A DNA stretch of 64,000 nucleotides from Nitzschia sp. DOCU1 (GCA_951394045.1 OX595990.1:1550001-1614000); one strand, 5' to 3'. Counted from the stretch's first letter, positions 38,233 through 49,886 are shown. Numbers and translations are program-made. Notes: a model not told the origin generated them from the sequence alone.

Positions 38233-39302
38233 CCGAGTTTGCAGCATCCCACCCTGATTTTGTGCCTGTGAAGGACGGGATGACCGACACTGAGCTGGCT
38301 ACAGAGAAAGCCAGGGTGGACTCTAGAGTGAATGGGGCTCTAGACTTATTATTTGGTAAAGCTCAAATTGATGCCATCCCCACTGTCCGAGTGTTTCTGA
38401 GAATTGGCCTTGCGAGCCATTTGAAACATCGTAGTGCAGTTGCAGAGTCCTACCCTCTCAATTCGCCTATCCGCAATAGTCCCTTGTTCACAAGCTCACA
38501 ATTCCAGCCATTGTCAGAGTTTGTGAAGATATCACTGCCCTGGGAGAATGGTGGACAGGCATACGCAACTGGAATCCCTCCCCATGCTATGTTGCTCGCT
38601 GGGAACGAAGAGCTCAAAACGTTAATCAAGGCGGTGATCCCGGAAATGGAAAAAATGATGGATGATCGAACAATGTGCGGGAATCTATCTGAGTCCAGGA
38701 TGCACCAAGTGGTTCGGACCGAACAATTCAGCATTCAACAAGAGCTGCAGAAACTCAAAGACCTATTCTTGGCTACGCAGCAAGGCCAGCAACAGGCCAT
38801 TGCATCAATTGAAGGTGGGCAAGCAACAGCATACCAGCGATGGCTTATTGCAGGGGAATTCCGTCGTGTGCCACCGGACTGGATATTTCCAATGGGATCT
38901 CTTCTTCATGTGTACCAATATTGGCACCATGGGGACGAGGAAAAAAAGATCTCTCCATTGAAGAAGCTTGAGCGTAGGGATGTTTCATGTTTCAAGGGGG
39001 ACAAGAAGCGGTATGTGAAGAATCTTGTGGAGGTGAAACGGATCTTCAACCTCTTGGATGCAGCAGCTGCTGAGTTGGGTTTGCTCCTGAAAACAAACCC
39101 AACTCGGGAGGACACCAACAATGCATCTTATGCAGTGGGCGACCGCGTGCTGAAGCTAGTAGCTGACCCAAACAAGGTAGAACCCAAACGTGAGGGTCCT
39201 TGTACTATTGAACGAGTACATGCGAATGGTACGGTTACATTACGCTTCGGCAATATTATCGAGAGACTTAACATAAGACAGATCGTCCCGTATAAGTCGT
39301 AG
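38233..39302 (+). pseudogene. YR-2 tail, first copy, fused in frame to the pol C-terminus
   Basis: In this frame the sequence reads EFAASHPDFVPVKDGM, then the YR-2 C-terminal half (PWENGGQAYATGIPPHAMLL, then a coiled-coil-like EMEKMMDD...QQELQKLKDLF), up to 39131. There the duplication junction fuses it, still open, to the end of integrase (AVGDRVLKLVADPNK... to IVPYKS), stop at 39300-39302. So the duplication created a chimeric frame of about 350 codons. There is no start codon at the beginning except a GTG or the internal ATG at 38280; translation is doubtful. Confidence 0.85.
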
Positions 39303-39330
39303 GATTAACGGCTTCGATCAGGGGGGCGAG

Positions 39331-39850
39331 TGCAGTAGGCACGATAATGCCTGAAATGGCGTGACAGGACTAACAGGACTAATGTAGACTAACAGGACTA
39401 GCTATAACGCATAGCATCTAACCTAACATACGTACGTACAAATATATACTGCCGACGGACGGACACAGAGGCCACGTGACGTCGTCGAGCATGCCGGATG
39501 GCGCGCTTGCGCACAGAAAGTGCGACACACATATATGGTCGGAGCGAGGCGACGACGATGTCTATCTTGATGCTAGTCTTGACGCTAGGCGTCAGGACCT
39601 AGGGTCATGCTATAGGTGCTAGAAGGTCATAGGATGCTAGGCGTCACTAACTAGAGCAGTCACAAAGAAACACAACACTGCTAGTTAGGGACGGGCATGT
39701 CTTACCTTCTTGACAACTATCTTGTCTACTAAGATATATAGTCGTGATCACGATCAGATGGGAAGATGGAGTCGATGCAACGATAGATCTACTTTTAAAA
39801 TAGTCTCACAATTTCCAAAAACAATCTACTGCAGTTTCTAGCCTAGTGCA
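39331..39850 (+). repeat. Third copy of the LTR in this locus (duplicated)
   Basis: Identical by eye to 37713-38232, offset 1,618 bp. It is not a separate insertion but part of duplication unit 2. Confidence 0.96.
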
Positions 39851-40926
39851 CCGAGTTTGCAGCATCCCACCCTGATTTTGTGCCTGTGAAGGACGGGATG
39901 ACCGACACTGAGCTGGCTACAGAGAAAGCCAGGGTGGACTCTAGAGTGAATGGGGCTCTAGACTTATTATTTGGTAAAGCTCAAATTGATGCCATCCCCA
40001 CTGTCCGAGTGTTTCTGAGAATTGGCCTTGCGAGCCATTTGAAACATCGTAGTGCAGTTGCAGAGTCCTACCCTCTCAATTCGCCTATCCGCAATAGTCC
40101 CTTGTTCACAAGCTCACAATTCCAGCCATTGTCAGAGTTTGTGAAGATATCACTGCCCTGGGAGAATGGTGGACAGGCATACGCAACTGGAATCCCTCCC
40201 CATGCTATGTTGCTCGCTGGGAACGAAGAGCTCAAAACGTTAATCAAGGCGGTGATCCCGGAAATGGAAAAAATGATGGATGATCGAACAATGTGCGGGA
40301 ATCTATCTGAGTCCAGGATGCACCAAGTGGTTCGGACCGAACAATTCAGCATTCAACAAGAGCTGCAGAAACTCAAAGACCTATTCTTGGCTACGCAGCA
40401 AGGCCAGCAACAGGCCATTGCATCAATTGAAGGTGGGCAAGCAACAGCATACCAGCGATGGCTTATTGCAGGGGAATTCCGTCGTGTGCCACCGGACTGG
40501 ATATTTCCAATGGGATCTCTTCTTCATGTGTACCAATATTGGCACCATGGGGACGAGGAAAAAAAGATCTCTCCATTGAAGAAGCTTGAGCGTAGGGATG
40601 TTTCATGTTTCAAGGGGGACAAGAAGCGGTATGTGAAGAATCTTGTGGAGGTGAAACGGATCTTCAACCTCTTGGATGCAGCAGCTGCTGAGTTGGGTTT
40701 GCTCCTGAAAACAAACCCAACTCGGGAGGACACCAACAATGCATCTTATGGGGCCAGAGAGGCTGCGTTTGGAAGCATCACAAACCAGACCCCGAATGGT
40801 AGAAAGCAAAACTGGTCCAAAATGGGATGGTCCACCATGGCGAGGTATATCCTCAAAAAGAGCAAAGGGGATGGTGATGCAGAAGAAAGGAGTATCAATA
40901 GCAATGACAGTGTCATTGACGTTTAG
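39851..40926 (+). pseudogene. YR-2 tail, second copy, with the native end
   Basis: Repeats 38233-39131 and continues past 40749 into the true C-terminus: YGAREAAFGSITNQTPNG... ending DSVIDV, stop at 40924-40926. The region contains a predicted coiled coil and a compact domain (RRVPPDWIFPMGSLLHVYQYW, similar in position to FHPVPQGFQFPSATLRQGLQLW of YR-1). It is separated from its N-terminal half by about 7 kb and one base out of frame with it, so the gene is dead as a single product. Confidence 0.85.
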
Positions 40927-41852
40927 TAATGAATATTAATGTCCTCTCGTCGTCGACTTGTGCAAACAAATATTTATGTGAAAATATTTGGCTCTCTGGA
41001 CTTGCCGAAAGTTGTCGAGTAAGTCCATGACCCCTCTCTCGGTACGTAGATTTCCTACCAGGGGGGTAGTAGTGTAAATGTCGGCCAAAGATGACCGGAA
41101 AATTCGCCAGATGTTAGGATCTTTTTCCTGTCTCGCGCGCGAGCCGGCGGCGTCTTTGGATTTTGCTGCCACAAATCACCGTTGACTTTACGTGATGACT
41201 CCCTCTCCGTAATATAACGAGCCTTTCTTTTCTACCAAAGGTAAATGACACGAGTGTTGCTGATATCAAAATTCAACAGCTACTTGTACTATATCAATGA
41301 TGGATCATGATTGACAACGCGATCATGTGCAGCTGGTTGGCAGCATACCAGCTATGATTCTTCTTGGTGGTTGTCGTCGTCCTACTCTCGTCCCTCTCTG
41401 TCTTGTTCTACTACCACCATAAACGAACAATCAGCACCCCTGTCCAAACAATCGTTGAGTGGCCTATACTACACGTACAAGGTACAACTACTCCTGGTAG
41501 GAACCTCTTTCTACAAGTATTTGATGCAGTGTGTCCAAAGAAACCCTCTCTATTTGTTCCCCGAAGAACGAGGTTCTTCTAATCTACCCTTCCGCCACCT
41601 GGAACAAACATGGGTTATTACATATCAGGTTGCTTCCTCCTTGTTCTTTTCAACTTCTTGTTCCTCGGTGTGATTTGTGGCCACACCAGACAGAGACAGC
41701 TGTCGCCACTGTTGTTGTAGTACTATGGTAGCAGCATCACCACGTGCAGCTGCTGGACGAGTCTCTCCTCCTGGTGTATGTTGCCGCCTGCTGCTTCTGA
41801 GATATTCCGAAACCGGAAACGATGGTCCTGGGGCTGCAGCTGAAGCTCTACA
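40927..41852. other. Intergenic after YR-2
   Basis: Holds the probable right flank of the YR-2 element, which I could not delimit. TTTTCCTGTCTCGCGCGCGAG near 41126 and CCGGAAAATTCGCC near 41096 are GC-rich palindromic stretches. Several short open frames lack support. Confidence 0.4.
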
Positions 41853-42359
41853 TTATTCTGTCGAGGATGCAACACGAGGTAGAAATAATCCTTCTGTCCC
41901 GCCCATTCTTGTTCTTCTTGTTGCCTCAAGCTGGCTCTGCTGCAGTAAACTCCCTCCTGCTGGGAAGAGGCTCCCGGGGTCGCTAGGCCTTCTTGAAGAT
42001 GATGATGAACCCAACAGCAGCGACGGTGCCAGAGCAGCAGAAGCAATAGCGCTTTGTCGCTGCTGATGAGAAGGACCTGATAACATGGTCTGTTGCTGCT
42101 GTCCAAGTCGAATCGTCGCCGCAACATGCTCATTGCTAGAAGTAGTCCTATCCGTCGGGTAAAGGCCAAGGAGAAGAAGGCGTCTCTGCTCGTCGGCAGG
42201 AGCCGTCAAAGGTGGTGAAGATCCAATGTCGCCCATACCACTACCAAATACTACTGCTGGGACTGAAGAAGGAGGAGGAAGAAGAGAAGAACCTCCCCTC
42301 CCTCCTCCCAATACCAGCTGACCTTCTAGAGGTCCCCGCCCCACCAACGCTTCTGTCAA
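41853..42359 (-). other. Possible coding stretch, Gln/Ser/Leu-rich, downstream of HSF
   Basis: An open frame of 168 codons on the same strand as the HSF gene, rich in Gln, Ser, Gly and Leu (GQQQQTMLSG, LLLGSSSSSRRP). It could be a further 3' exon of the HSF gene (an acceptor-like GGGCAG precedes CAACAACAG near 42377) or chance open sequence in a CAG/CTG-rich tract; another frame (41723-42169) is equally open. I would not call it a gene. Confidence 0.25.
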
Positions 42360-42515
42360 CCAGGGTTGCTGTTGTTGCTGCCCACCAAGTCCCGCGCTTC
42401 ACAGAACTGCAGCTTGTTGTGCGGCCGCTGACAATGAGAGCCAATCATTATTGAGCTGCTGTCTTACACCAGCGAATTCACTGCTGCCTGCGATCTCCGA
42501 CAAGAAGCGTGCTTG

Positions 42516-44340
42516 TCATTCTTGCTGAGTCCGCATGAGCAGAGTGCTGGTGTCTAGAAATCTTGAGCCTTGAGAAAGAAACTGTGGCGCCGTTGTTGCG
42601 TTCTCCTCCTCCCATGGTTCTTCATTGTAGCCACGAAACAACATGGCTCTCATTCTTCTTGCTGCATGCAATGAGGACAAGGACTGCCCCTGGAACTCAC
42701 CAGAAAATGCACTACTACCAGGTCCTCCAGCAGCAGTGATGCCACGAGGAGCATTACGAAGACGTAAGAAGAAATCCTCATCATATACCTGTGTGCGCTG
42801 CCGCTTTTCTTGGTGTTGTGAAGTGTCATCTTCTGTATTTTCTGCCACGAATTGTTCATGATTTTTTGCATCCAAGAAACAAGCAGTGCGCTTTCGCAAC
42901 AAGACACTATGCTGGAAGTAGTGTTTATCCGCAGCCTGTTGTTGAAGTAGTTCTTCTTTTTGTTGCTGCTGAAGTATGATACTTTTGGCAAAGCTGTCGG
43001 TGAGACGAGGACGGCTGACTTGTTTTCGATCTTCTGCTGTTGACGATACAGGAAGCACTCCATGCATACTCCTTGATGAGGAGGACGATTGACCATAATG
43101 AGTTGGCGCTGCATCATTGGTTAAAAAAATGTCATATTCTGACAAGGCCTTTGTTGTTGTCCCACCAGTGCCCCGACTGAGTTTTGTCAAGGGGGAAGCT
43201 ACAGCGGCATCAGCGCCAAAAAAATAAGGCGAAGACGAGAGCTGCGAGGATCCAAATTTCTGTTTTCCATCAGGTGTTTGCTCTTTTTCTAGTAGTAGGC
43301 GAGTGATTCCTTGAGGATGCGTCTGCACCACCACTTCTCCCCTCCGTACAATCAGCAGTGTCACCTGTTGTTGAGTGCCGCAATGTTGTCTTCGTCCCAG
43401 GGAATCTTGTTCTAGTACTGGTGAGACTAGTAGTATCTGCTACGTTGCTCTCGTCCTCCTTGCTGGTGGTGGGAGGTAGTGAACAGGGCGCCTTTGGTAC
43501 ATCCTGCCTCAGAGCCTCCTTTGTTCGGCCATTGTAGTAGTACATCTGGGACACCAAGTGGGGCTTATCGCGTTGGAAAAAGTCATGTTGGTAGTAGTGC
43601 CCCGCAGCAGGCCCCTTGGTGATCAGGGAAAAACCCCTGGGCAAGAAGAAGGAAACAAGAAGAATAGGGAATCGTAGAAGCGGAGCAAAGAGATGTGAGA
43701 GAAGCTGTTCCTTGTTTTGGTGGCGAGGACAAAGAAAAATGGCGGACCATGTTGCTTCATGATGGTAGCTGCAGCTAGTAGCAGGAAGGAGGAGGAGCTG
43801 CTGTGTGTGATATTGGTTATGGGAGGAAAGTCCAAAGCGTAGGACAACAAAATGATGAAGAAGGTGGCGATTTTTGTGGGCAACAAACAACAAGGGTGTT
43901 CTGACTGAGGATGCACCACCGCCACCAGCAGAAAACAGCGGGGGCAAGGAGACATGGAGGAGTCCTCTCTGTTATATGCTTCCAAATCAATCAAGAAGCA
44001 GCACGGTTTAGTCACGATCATGATGTTCTTACCATCGGTTAAGCTTGCGAAGGAAGCTGCTGAATTTCGACTTCCTCATCGACAAACGGGGCATTATCCT
44101 TTTTTCAAATGTGTCCTCGTCAGTGATGGAAAATGATTTACCGTCTGATCCCCACTGGATGCAGTCGTGATTTGAAGGATTTTCCAAAATGCCCATGAGC
44201 CGCTTGGGAAATATGACTTCCTGAAGGTTGTCGCGGCTATCCTTGTTGTTCGTGGCCACCACCATCGTTCTCCTCGCTGCTCCTCCTCTTGTTGTCATGG
44301 AGGACTGCTGGACCTTCTGTTCACCATCCTCGTCAATCAT
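42516..44340 (-). CDS. Heat shock factor (HSF) type transcription factor
   Basis: A nuclear DNA-binding regulator. Proposed exons: 44340-44033, 43636 to about 43521, 43364-42516. Exon 1 starts MIDEDGEQ and carries the first part of the HSF domain (FPKRLMGILENPSNHDCIQW...SMRKSKFSSFLRKLNRW). A 396-bp intron (GTAAGA...CCCAG) splits the Trp codon, and exon 2 continues GFSLITKGPAAGHYYQHDFF and DKPHLVSQMYYY, completing the domain. The second intron is less certain: the acceptor CAACAACAG lies just before 43364 and a phase-0 donor GTAGCA near 43520 gives about 150 bp; another donor is possible. Exon 3 encodes a Gln- and Ser-rich region. The central HSF domain is clear. The exact exon borders after it are not. 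Confidence 0.82.
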
Positions 44341-45228
44341 AGCACTAGTATCTTCTTCTTGCCCCGGCCGCCAGCACAAACCTGCCTACGATCCGGTTGT
44401 TGTTTGTAAATTTTGCTAGCTTTCTGATCACTATCTATGGTGCTATTGGCACTCAAGCAGCCCATCTCAGCACCACCGCTTGCAACAAACTAATAAATCT
44501 CCCGATTACGGGTGGTTCTACTTCTAACGTACTTCAAAAGGACGGGAACATTCGGATTTTTTAGGAGATAACAATGTGTGTGGGATTCCTCTCAGAAACT
44601 AGAATGTCCGAGACTTTTAAATAAAATACCGGTTTTGGCAGCTTTAGTACAGATGGTGATAGGAAAGTGCTCATTCATTATTGCCCTTCTCAAAGTGATT
44701 TCTCTTGAGTCGTTGATTGCCGTGGTACGTTAAGTAACAATTCTTTTGTGGTCTGAGTATAAGACGTCCGAATGGCAATATTGTGTACTGAACTGTACTA
44801 TACCTTAATCAATATAATACGGTATTAGAACAACAAACGACAGGATAGCGCACACAGGTCACGACCATTCCGTGTCTACTAGTAGGGGAACTCCATCGAA
44901 CCATAAATTTGATCATCACTACGAAATTGTACGTACCGCTAATAAGGTATGATACAAGGAAAGGCATATGAAAATAGTTCGGGTGTGTGCAGAAACTAAT
45001 CGGTCCTTGATGTGCGCGCGCGGCGCTACGCAACCGTGAACGTCCGTGATAATTCGATAACGCGTCTCACATTCCTATTTTGGCGTGCGCGAAAGGTGCT
45101 CGCCCCAACGCAAATCTTTCCAATTTTGGCTACATCCGTTCACAACCGAAACAACTTTGGTCTATCGACAGTATTTGAACAACGTCTGACTTTGTTTTGT
45201 CTGGGATTTATTCATTTGGAACGCGACG
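44341..45228. other. Intergenic upstream of HSF and of the SASA pseudogene
   Basis: No gene recognised. AT-rich with short open frames only. Contains the two divergent promoter regions. Confidence 0.45.
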
Positions 45229-46709
45229 ATGACAGTCCAGGAATTACATTTCTTTAACACAACTACGAAATTTAACGGTGATGACGAGGGCAATACTGTG
45301 GACCTCGAAGAATCAGATGATGGCTACACTGTGAATAATGATGACATGGGAATGATCAAGAGGCATCCTTGGGATCGTTGAAATTGTTCCGAGCACTTGG
45401 CTATTTTGACTTTGGTTGGATTCTTCATTGTCGTCTTTATTGCGTTGATACCTCTTTACGCCCGGAAAAAGAATCGAGTTTCCCTCAAAGGTGAAGGAAG
45501 CAATTCATTGGAGGAAGGTGTGGTCGGAGTCGACAGAAGACGGTCAAAAAGAAAGTATTTTGTAGTGGAAGGCTTACCTACACCCTGGACGAGTGGCTTG
45601 ATGAAGAAGTAACGAATACGGCACAACTTTGCGATCCAGCTGTAAGTGTCCCAACCCTGTGACGGATACAGTGTAATTTCTTGCGCGATAACTTCTAATC
45701 TCGAATTGGTGGCAAATAGTTTAAACCTGAAAGTGGTGAGGCTGATATGATCAAACCTGTCAAAGTGTTTGTCTTGTTAGGAGAAGCTAACATGGTAGGA
45801 GCTGGTCAGACAAATGGTGATGTCCCCGGGACACTTGAATACACCGTCAAGACAAAGAAACGTTTCACGCACTTAGTTGACTCCAGCAAGGCATGGAAGG
45901 CTCGTCCTGATGTCAGATATGTTGCTGTAAAGGACGATAAGGATATCCAGCAAAACGATTGGTTAGCAGTTGATGAGAATCATCATTTCTTTGGCCCCGA
46001 GCTACAATTTGGATACATCTTGGGAGAGCTTTTTGATGAGCCGGTGCTGTTGATTAAGGCTTGCTCCGGCCATCAAAGTATGGGAGGTGATCTGCTGCCA
46101 CCGGGAAGCTCTCAATTCGAATTTGGTGGTTGGGTTTACCCCGGTTATGGCGAGAGTCCCAGGTGTTGGCAAGCTGGATCGGAGGCAGAATCTACATCGT
46201 GGCACGCTGGGCATGCTTATGACACTGCGCTTGATAACATCAAATATATTTTGAGCAATCTTGGAGACTACTACCCCGGGGGAACAGATTATGAGATTGT
46301 CGGTATTGCATTTTGGCAGGGTGACAGTGATCGACACGATACGGCATATGCAAGCAGATATCAAAGGAATCTGAGAACCTTTATTGCAAGCATTCAACAT
46401 GATTTGGGCGTTCCGGATGCTAAAGTGGCGATTGCTTCTCTAGGCCAGCGTGGAATGGAAATGACTGGCAATGCTCTTTCAATTTTTGAGTCTCAAATGG
46501 CGGTGGGCACTCTATACTGTGATTTCCAGGATTCTGTCATGTCTGTGGGTATTCGTTCTTCGTGGCGTACTGCGTATTTACCAGGATATGACGGTGATGA
46601 CAGCATGAAAGATGTTAGCCACTATGGGAACAACGCCGAGACTGTCATGGAAGTTGGAAATGCGCTGGGACTCGCAATGGCAAAACTACTTATGAAGTTC
46701 ACTAGCTGA
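45229..46709 (+). pseudogene. Membrane-anchored SASA-family (sialate O-acetylesterase-like) protein, decayed
   Basis: From the ATG at 45229, 50 codons of acidic cytoplasmic tail are followed by TGA (45379-45381) and then, in the same frame, a transmembrane segment (LAILTLVGFFIVVFIALIPL) and basic stop-transfer (YARKKN). A frame change is needed near 45500-45560 to reach YTLDEWLDEEVTNTAQLCDPA, which splices (GTAAGT at about 45651, acceptor AAATAG at about 45720) to FKPESGEADM and the esterase domain at 45747-46709. The domain has GPELQFGYILGE, ACSGHQSMGGD, AFWQGDSD and a C-terminal His (VSHYGNN). The nucleophile block, normally GQSNM, reads GEANM, so the catalytic Ser is Ala. Stop, frame change and lost Ser agree with decay; alternatively the intron structure is more complex and the protein is a non-catalytic member. 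Confidence 0.65.
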
Positions 46710-46786
46710 GGGTGACAATCTACATGTAACAGAAAGGTTTTTACTTTGCTCTATCTTGTTCCTCCCACTGTGATTACGATACCTCG

Positions 46787-47443
46787 TTGCACATGGACTG
46801 GGGCATCCTTACGGAAGCCAAGCTCACGGATGGTATTCACACGGGATTTTCTTCGGAATATCACGTGGTTGCCACCAGGGCTACCAGTCCACAACAAGGA
46901 GGCGTTGCCCTGTTTTTCCGGGATTTGGAACTCTTCCAGGTTGAATCCGTGAGGTGTTTTGGCCCCAATGTGATCCGTTTCGACGTGGTCCATGGGCGCA
47001 ATCGCCAACCGGTGGTGGGGTGTTACATCCCTCCATCGGACACGGACTTAACCGCCCTGGATTCCCTCTGTCAGGCACTCAACACACTTCCACCGGGGGC
47101 GCAGCCCTTGGTGCTTGGCGACCTGAATGCCGACCTTGCGTCCCCACGGGACGCCTGGGCGGCTTCGATTGCCAACGAAGTGCTGTCTCGTGGCCTGATC
47201 GATTTGCTTGCGCACTTCAGGCATCGGCGACGCTACCGGCATGGCCATACCTGGAGACAGCAACGCGACGGTGCCGTCGTCTCGTCTCGCTGCGATTACC
47301 TGTTGGGTATGGATCGTGGGTGGGTCACCAATGTGGCTATCCGCGATCCTCGCCTCTTTTCCTCTGACCATTTCTTGGTCAAAGGAAGCTATCATCCTTC
47401 GCCGGTCGAGGCCAGTCGGGCCTATGTTGCTGGTTGGAAGTGA
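46787..47443 (+). pseudogene. LINE-2 endonuclease remnant
   Basis: About 218 codons of an APE-type endonuclease lacking its N-terminus. Seen: WGILTEAKL (metal-binding Glu), GGVALFFRD, VVGCYIPPSD, PLVLGDLNADL, SSRCDYLLG and SSDHFLV. The frame ends at TGA 47441-47443, but the RT follows in the same frame, so this is a nonsense lesion within a single former ORF. Confidence 0.82.
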
Positions 47444-49886
47444 TGCCCCCTACAGGCCCCAAAATGGGGCCCGATGACGCGGGCTGACTCCCTCTATTCG
47501 AGGGTCTTGGCCCAGGTCCCGCCCCCTTCTCGTGCTGAGTGCAGAGCTAGGAAGGCGTGGATCTCCCCCGCCACTTGGCTGCTAGTTGATGAGCGGGCTG
47601 CGCTTCGGCGTCGCCGCTTCATTGCCTTCGACCAAGCGGCATACTGTCATCTGTCACGACGGATCCAGCAGTCCCTGAGAGCCGATTGCGCTTGCCGACT
47701 CAGCAACGCGGGGGCCGAGATCGAGGAACACCTTGGTCAGGCCCGCCTCAAGGAGGCGTGGGGCTGTCTCCAGGCGTGGTACCGCCACGCTGGAGACAAA
47801 CCCCACAAGCCCTCCCCAGAGGATCTCCGCGTCCTGACGAGGGAACGAGAGGATCTCTATCGGGCTAGGACTCCCCCCGGAGCCCCTATCCCGATCGTGC
47901 TGCCGGCTCCGTTCGCGATTGACGATGGCCCTCCGTCATCGGGGGAGCTCGCCCTGGCCGTCCAACGGCTGCCCAGGGGAAAAGCCCCTGGCCCCAGTGG
48001 CATACGCTCAGACCACCTCAAGCGATGGCACGATAGGGCCTTCCCAGAGGACCCAGCACTAGCTCCAGACACGTCCCACTGGGATGCGTTGTGCGAGCTG
48101 GTGACGCATGTGTGGACGACCGGGGAACTCCCTAGTCGCCTTACCCAGGCAATCTGTGTCCTCCTCCCGAAGCCAGATGGTGGCGCCCGTGGCATTGGTC
48201 TTCTAAATGTCATCTGGAAGACCATTGCAACCGTACTAATTAGCCGATGGAACTCAATTGACTTCCACGACTCTCTGCACGGTTTCCGCCCACAGCGCGG
48301 CACGAGCACCGCCATCATCGAGGCCAAGCTCTTCCAGCAGCTTGCTGGCATCGAGCAGTCGCCAGTCTACGAGATCTTCCTGGATCTGCGTAAGGCTTAC
48401 GACGCCCTCGATCGAGAGCGCACCCTAGAAATTCTAGCGGCTTACGGCGTGGGTCCATTGACCCTCCGTATGCTACGGAATTTCTGGGACCAACAGCTGA
48501 TCGCAGCACGCCAGTGCAACTACTACGGTGAGCCCTTTTGGGCCACTCGTGGAGTTACACAGGGTGACCCCCTGTCACCCACCATCTTCAACGTGGTAGT
48601 AGATGCCATCGTCCGGGCCTGGCTCGCCCAGGTGGACATGGACTCTGCTGCCACGGCTGGATTTGGTATGGCGGTGCGCAGCAAAATCGCCTGCTTCTAC
48701 GCAGATGATGGGATGATTGGGGCCCGAGACCCCGAATGGCTCCAACAAGCATTCAATGTGCTTACGGGGCTGTTCGAGCGCGTAGGGCTTGAGACCAATG
48801 CGGAGAAAACAGAAGCAATGGCCTGCACCCCCGTGGCGATTCGTGGCGGGCTGTCCGCGGCAGCCTTCCGTCAATGCCATGAGGGTGTCGGGGAATCCTA
48901 CCGTGAGTGGAAACGCTCGCGGGTGGAATGCCCCACCTGTGGCAAGGATCTTGTGGCGGGATCCTTGCGGACCCATCGGCAGCGGGTACATGGTGAGGTG
49001 GTGTTCTCAGAACACCCCGGTCCACCTGGACCAGTGCCATCGGCCAGCTACCGGGTCAGCTTTCCCCGGACACTGCCTGAAAGGCAGTGCCCCGTGGAAG
49101 GCTGCTCTGCCCGCCTGCGTTCACGGGATGGCCTCCGGCGCCATTTCTGCTACCGGCATCCATGCGACAGCCTCTGCATTTTGGAAGAGGGATCCTGCCC
49201 ACTCCCAAAGTGCGAGCTGTGCGGGATGCACGTACCTTCGGCGGCCCTCCGATCCGGTCACCGGTCCTCTACGCTATGCTTGGAGGGCCGCGACCGGGTC
49301 CGACGCCGCCATGCCATCGAGGATGCCCGCCGTGCCCGAGAACATGTGTTCATGGCATACGGTCGGCCCCTCCGGCGGGTTGATTCCTTCAGGTACTTGG
49401 GCCGGATGTTATCATCAACCGATGATGACTATCCAGCTGTACTTCAAAATCTGGCGAAAGCGCGACAGCGCTGGGGCCAGATCCGTCGCGAGCTTAAGCG
49501 ACGGGGCTAACCCCAAGGTTTCTGGCATGTTCTACAAAGCCGTGGTTCAGTCGGTTTTACTCTATGGGGTGGAGACGTGGACGATCTCCCCTGCGATGTT
49601 GAAAGCTCTGCAGGGCTTTCACAATCGCGTGGCACGGCAGCTTGCAGGGAAGCAGCCGACCAGGGATTGACGGACGGGGACCTGGGATTACCCCCCAGTC
49701 GCCTCGGCTCTGGATATTGCTGGTCTATTCCCTATAGACCACTATATCGGAGTCCGCCAGCGGCGGTTCATCGATAAGGTCGCTACCCGGCCCATCCGAG
49801 AACTCTGTGGGCGTAGCCATTGGCAGTCAGGCTCCCAGAGCCGGCTGCAGTGGTGGACGCAACCATCCCTGCGTGAGGGCGTCTAG
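47444..49886 (+). pseudogene. LINE-2 reverse transcriptase with Cys/His fingers, frame-broken
   Basis: The RT is well preserved: GKAPGPSGIRSDHLK, ICVLLPKPDGGARGIGLLN, HGFRPQRGTSTAI, IFLDLRKAYDALDR (motif A), TRGVTQGDPLSPTIFN (motif B), and ACFYADDGMIGA (motif C, YADD). Unusually, three Cys/His finger-like units follow: CPTCGKDL...HRQRVH, CPVEGC...HFCYRH and CELCGMHV...HRSSTLC. After RRELKRRG the frame stops at 49508-49510 and continues one base over with MFYKAVVQSVLLYGVETW, has a TGA at 49668-49670, and ends at TAG 49884-49886 (RQRRFIDKVATRPIRELC). The end of the element abuts the 3' end of the lipase-like gene. Confidence 0.88.

Larger units (their letters stand above)
37514..40749 (+). repeat. 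1,618-bp tandem duplication (two units)
   Basis: Unit 1 is 37514-39131 and unit 2 is 39132-40749, offset 1,618 bp throughout. Each unit holds the last part of pol, the purine tract, a full LTR, and about 900 bp of YR-2 tail. I see no difference between the units. The junction (TCTTAT then GCAGTGGG) has at most one base of homology, pointing to end-joining or replication-based duplication instead of recombination between repeats. Confidence 0.93.

Noticed and set aside
39331..39850. Solo LTR insertion
   Set aside because: Constant 1,618-bp offset to 37713-38232 including flanks shows it is part of a tandem duplication.
30780..41170. Terminal inverted repeats of the YR-2 element
   Set aside because: Shared words such as TTTTCCGGTCA and TTTGGCCG occur on both sides, but I could not align a continuous repeat.
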